Shown piece by piece: positions 62,132 through 64,000 of a stretch of DNA of 64,000 nucleotides. The DNA is from Thermodesulfovibrio sp. 3462-1 (GTDB taxonomy: Bacteria > Nitrospirota > Thermodesulfovibrionia > Thermodesulfovibrionales > Thermodesulfovibrionaceae). Both the position numbers and the translations under genes were made by a program. The notes under the pieces were generated by a model. It was not told where the DNA came from, did no database searches, and saw nothing but the letters and a program-made list of their open reading frames with translations. The DNA is taken from assembly GCF_040451425.1 (NCBI RefSeq), contig NZ_CP144374.1:496001-560000 (forward strand), given 5' to 3'. How positions within the stretch are numbered: position 1 is the first letter of the stretch; every line of letters begins with the position of its first letter.

Positions 62132-62803
62132 ATGTTTATACTTTTGCAAATAGTGGTATTTTTAATGTTTGTAACCTGTAATGCCTTTGCTGATAGAATT
62201 TGTGTCAAGATAATTGATGGTGAAAGAGTCTATACAAATATATGTGAGAACAAAATATCTTTGAAAAAATCATACAAAATCAAAAAATTTTCTTCATCAA
62301 ACACAGTTTCAGCAATATCAAGACAGGAGCTTGAAAAGATTGTTGAGGAAAGATCAAGATTTTACGGAGTAGACCCAAGATTAATAAAAGAGATGATAAG
62401 GGAGGAAAGCGGCTGGAATCTCTATGCAGTTTCACCAAAGGGTGCAATGGGAGTAATGCAGCTTATGCCAGGTACAGCAATTCTTATGGGTGTAAAAGAT
62501 CCCTTTGATCCTGTGCAAAATATAGATGGTGGAATAAGATATATGAAATATCTTATTGAAAAATTTAATGGGAATTTTCAACTTGCCCTTGCTGCCTATA
62601 ATGCTGGACCCGGTCTTGTTGAAACTCTTGGAAGAATTCCAAATATTGCAGAAACAAAGAACTATGTAAGAAGAATATCTTTAAGATATTCTGGAAGTTC
62701 TTCCCGGTATAACATTAAAAGACCAATTAAAGCTGTTGTGCTTTCTGATGGAACTGTTATATACACAAACAGGGAGGATCTTTACATATGGACAACACAA
62801 TAA
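62132..62803 (+). CDS. Lytic murein transglycosylase (SLT domain)
   Basis: A 223-residue exported protein. The signal peptide ends near NAFA-D (residues 1-20), then comes a short DUF4124-like segment (ICVKIIDGERVYTNICEN), then the Slt70-type catalytic domain: MIREESGWNLYAVSPKGAMGVMQLMPGTA with catalytic Glu at about residue 92, and ALAAYNAGPGLVETLGRIPNIAETKNYVRRI. It cuts peptidoglycan glycan strands in the periplasm. Its 3' end overlaps nadA by 16 nt. Confidence 0.9.
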   Translation: MFILLQIVVFLMFVTCNAFADRICVKIIDGERVYTNICENKISLKKSYKIKKFSSSNTVSAISRQELEKIVEERSRFYGVDPRLIKEMIREESGWNLYAVSPKGAMGVMQLMPGTAILMGVKDPFDPVQNIDGGIRYMKYLIEKFNGNFQLALAAYNAGPGLVETLGRIPNIAETKNYVRRISLRYSGSSSRYNIKRPIKAVVLSDGTVIYTNREDLYIWTTQ

Positions 62804-63699
62804 TAGAAGAAATAAAAAGACTAAAAAAACAGAGGAATGCCATAATTCTTGCCCATAATTATCAGCGGGAGGAGATACAGGATATTGCCGATTTTGTTGG
62901 AGATTCTCTTGAATTAAGCAGACAGGCAGTTCAGGTTCAATGTGATGTTATTGTTTTCTGCGGAGTTCATTTTATGGCTGAAACTGCTGCAATACTTAAT
63001 CCTGATAAAACAGTTCTGCTTCCTGAAATTGAGGCTGGATGTCCTATGGCAGATACAGTAGATGTCAAAGAACTCAAAGAATGGATAAAAAAATATCCTT
63101 CATCACCTGTTATTTCTTATGTTAATACTACTGCTGAGGTCAAAGCATTAAGTTACGCATGCTGCACCTCTGCCAATGCTCCTCAGATTGTAAAAGTAGT
63201 TCCATTTGACTCAATTATCTTTGTTCCTGATAAAAACCTGGCAGACTGGGTAAAAAAACAGGTTCCATATAAGGAAATTATTGCATGGAATGGATTCTGT
63301 CCAACTCATCACATGATAAAAAAGGAAGATGTGATTCGTACTAAAAAAGTTCATCCAGATGCTCTGGTAGTTGTTCATCCTGAATGCCGTCCTGAAGTTA
63401 TTGAACTTGCAGATCATGTTGCCTCTACCAGTGGAATGGTAAGGTTTGCAAAAGCCTCACAGGCTAAAGAATTTATAATTGGCACAGAAATTGGACTTCT
63501 TTACAGGCTAAAAAAAGAAAATCCTGGGAAGAATTTTTATCCTCTTAAAAGCACAATGATATGCCCAAATATGAAATTCACAACTCTTGAGAGCGTTCTT
63601 TTAGCACTAAAAGAAAATCAATATGTAATTAAAGTTCCTGAAGACATAAGAATAAAAGCCTATGAAGCAGTTCAGAGAATGTTCACTCTTGTGTCTTGA
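62788..63699 (+). CDS. nadA: Quinolinate synthase A
   Basis: Condenses iminoaspartate with dihydroxyacetone phosphate to quinolinate for NAD synthesis. The 303 residues have AIILAHNYQREEIQDIADFVGDSLELSRQA, CGVHFMAETAAIL and the cluster cysteines in YACCTSANA, WNGFCPTHH and STMICPNMK, which bind an oxygen-sensitive [4Fe-4S] cluster. Length is normal for this form. It starts inside the transglycosylase gene, and its TGA overlaps the next ATG. Confidence 0.96.
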   Translation: MDNTIIEEIKRLKKQRNAIILAHNYQREEIQDIADFVGDSLELSRQAVQVQCDVIVFCGVHFMAETAAILNPDKTVLLPEIEAGCPMADTVDVKELKEWIKKYPSSPVISYVNTTAEVKALSYACCTSANAPQIVKVVPFDSIIFVPDKNLADWVKKQVPYKEIIAWNGFCPTHHMIKKEDVIRTKKVHPDALVVVHPECRPEVIELADHVASTSGMVRFAKASQAKEFIIGTEIGLLYRLKKENPGKNFYPLKSTMICPNMKFTTLESVLLALKENQYVIKVPEDIRIKAYEAVQRMFTLVS

Positions 63700-64000
63700 T
63701 GCTTAAGAAAATAATCATTGAAAAGATAAAAAAATGCGGTGCCATTTCCTTTGAAGATTTTATGGAAATGGCTCTTTATTTCCCGGAGCTTGGTTACTAC
63801 ACAAGAGCTGATATAAAAATTGGAAGGCAGGGAGATTTTTTTACAGCTTCTCATCTTAGTTCAGTATTTGGTTTTTTATTGAGTAAAGAGGTAGAAAATG
63901 TTTATCAAAATCTTAATTGTCCTCAGGATTTTACAGTGACTGAAATAGGTCCTGGAATGGGATATCTTGCAAAAGACATTCTTGATGAAATCTCAATTCC
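63699..64000 (+). CDS. MidA/NDUFAF7-family SAM-dependent methyltransferase, 3' end outside window
   Basis: The first 100 codons read MLKKIIIEKIKKCGAISFEDFMEMALYFPELGYYTRADIKIGRQGDFFTASHLSSVFGFLL, the N-terminal form of the family (ELGYY and GDFFTAS), then VTEIGPGMGYLAKDIL, the SAM-binding loop. It overlaps the nadA stop (TGATG). The mitochondrial relative methylates a complex I subunit, but the bacterial target is unknown. The rest lies beyond the window. Confidence 0.85.
   Translation, partial: MLKKIIIEKIKKCGAISFEDFMEMALYFPELGYYTRADIKIGRQGDFFTASHLSSVFGFLLSKEVENVYQNLNCPQDFTVTEIGPGMGYLAKDILDEISI

Overview
The window reads as a chromosomal segment of an AT-rich, Gram-negative, probably thermophilic anaerobe. 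The evidence is a tungsten-type aldehyde:ferredoxin oxidoreductase with a polyferredoxin, a type IV pilus set with PilY1, lipid A or lipid-linked sugar enzymes, and a CIRCE-controlled groESL. A Thermodesulfovibrio-like member of the Nitrospirota would fit. That placement is inference from gene content and no marker gene here proves it.

Region A (1-31063) is a surface-polysaccharide island. It opens with an intact dTDP-L-rhamnose operon (rfbA, partial at the window edge, then rfbC, rfbB, rfbD). Then comes a zone of ruin: two damaged Wzx flippases, a methyltransferase with a nonsense codon and a frameshift, a truncated sulfotransferase, a defective IS3-family element, a HicB-like gene and another truncated flippase. 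From 9.2 to 26.6 kb the genes are mostly intact and tightly packed: PAPS metabolism (cysQ, cysC and a CysD/CysH-like protein), a Wzx flippase, methyltransferases, an alkaline-phosphatase-superfamily hydrolase, a Wzy-like polymerase, glycosyltransferases, asnB, a DegT aminotransferase, an initiating sugar-phosphate transferase, an orphan E1 alpha/beta pair and a PglF/CapD-type dehydratase. From 26.6 to 31.1 kb decay resumes: an acetyltransferase stub, a lipoprotein stub, a second copy of the same defective IS, and broken wecG-, manC- and wecA-like genes. The island seems to have been remodelled by repeated gene replacement and IS-mediated rearrangement.

Region B (31.1-49.8 kb) is mainly housekeeping: an acyl-CoA synthetase and gpsA, facing the convergent mnmG-rsmG-tsaB-rimI operon; an HDOD protein with a degenerate sigma-54-activator-like AAA domain; a three-gene lipid-linked sugar module (membrane protein, GT2, and a PAP2-ArnT-like fusion); and a run of ferredoxin, aldehyde oxidoreductase, NfeD (frameshifted in a CT repeat), an SDR and an alpha-oxoamine synthase. 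The last two could be a bacterial sphingoid-base pair.

Region C (49.8-64 kb) carries the minor pilin/PilY1 operon, a two-component system, groESL with CIRCE, an ABC1/UbiB kinase-like gene, a lytic transglycosylase, nadA and the start of a MidA-like methyltransferase.

A recurring signal outside the island is a near-consensus -10 box ending only 5-7 nt before an ATG that lacks a Shine-Dalgarno sequence. It occurs at six genes and suggests leaderless transcripts. Frameshifts and nonsense codons cluster in region A, whereas 33 kb of housekeeping DNA holds only one, so general sequencing error is a poor explanation for them.
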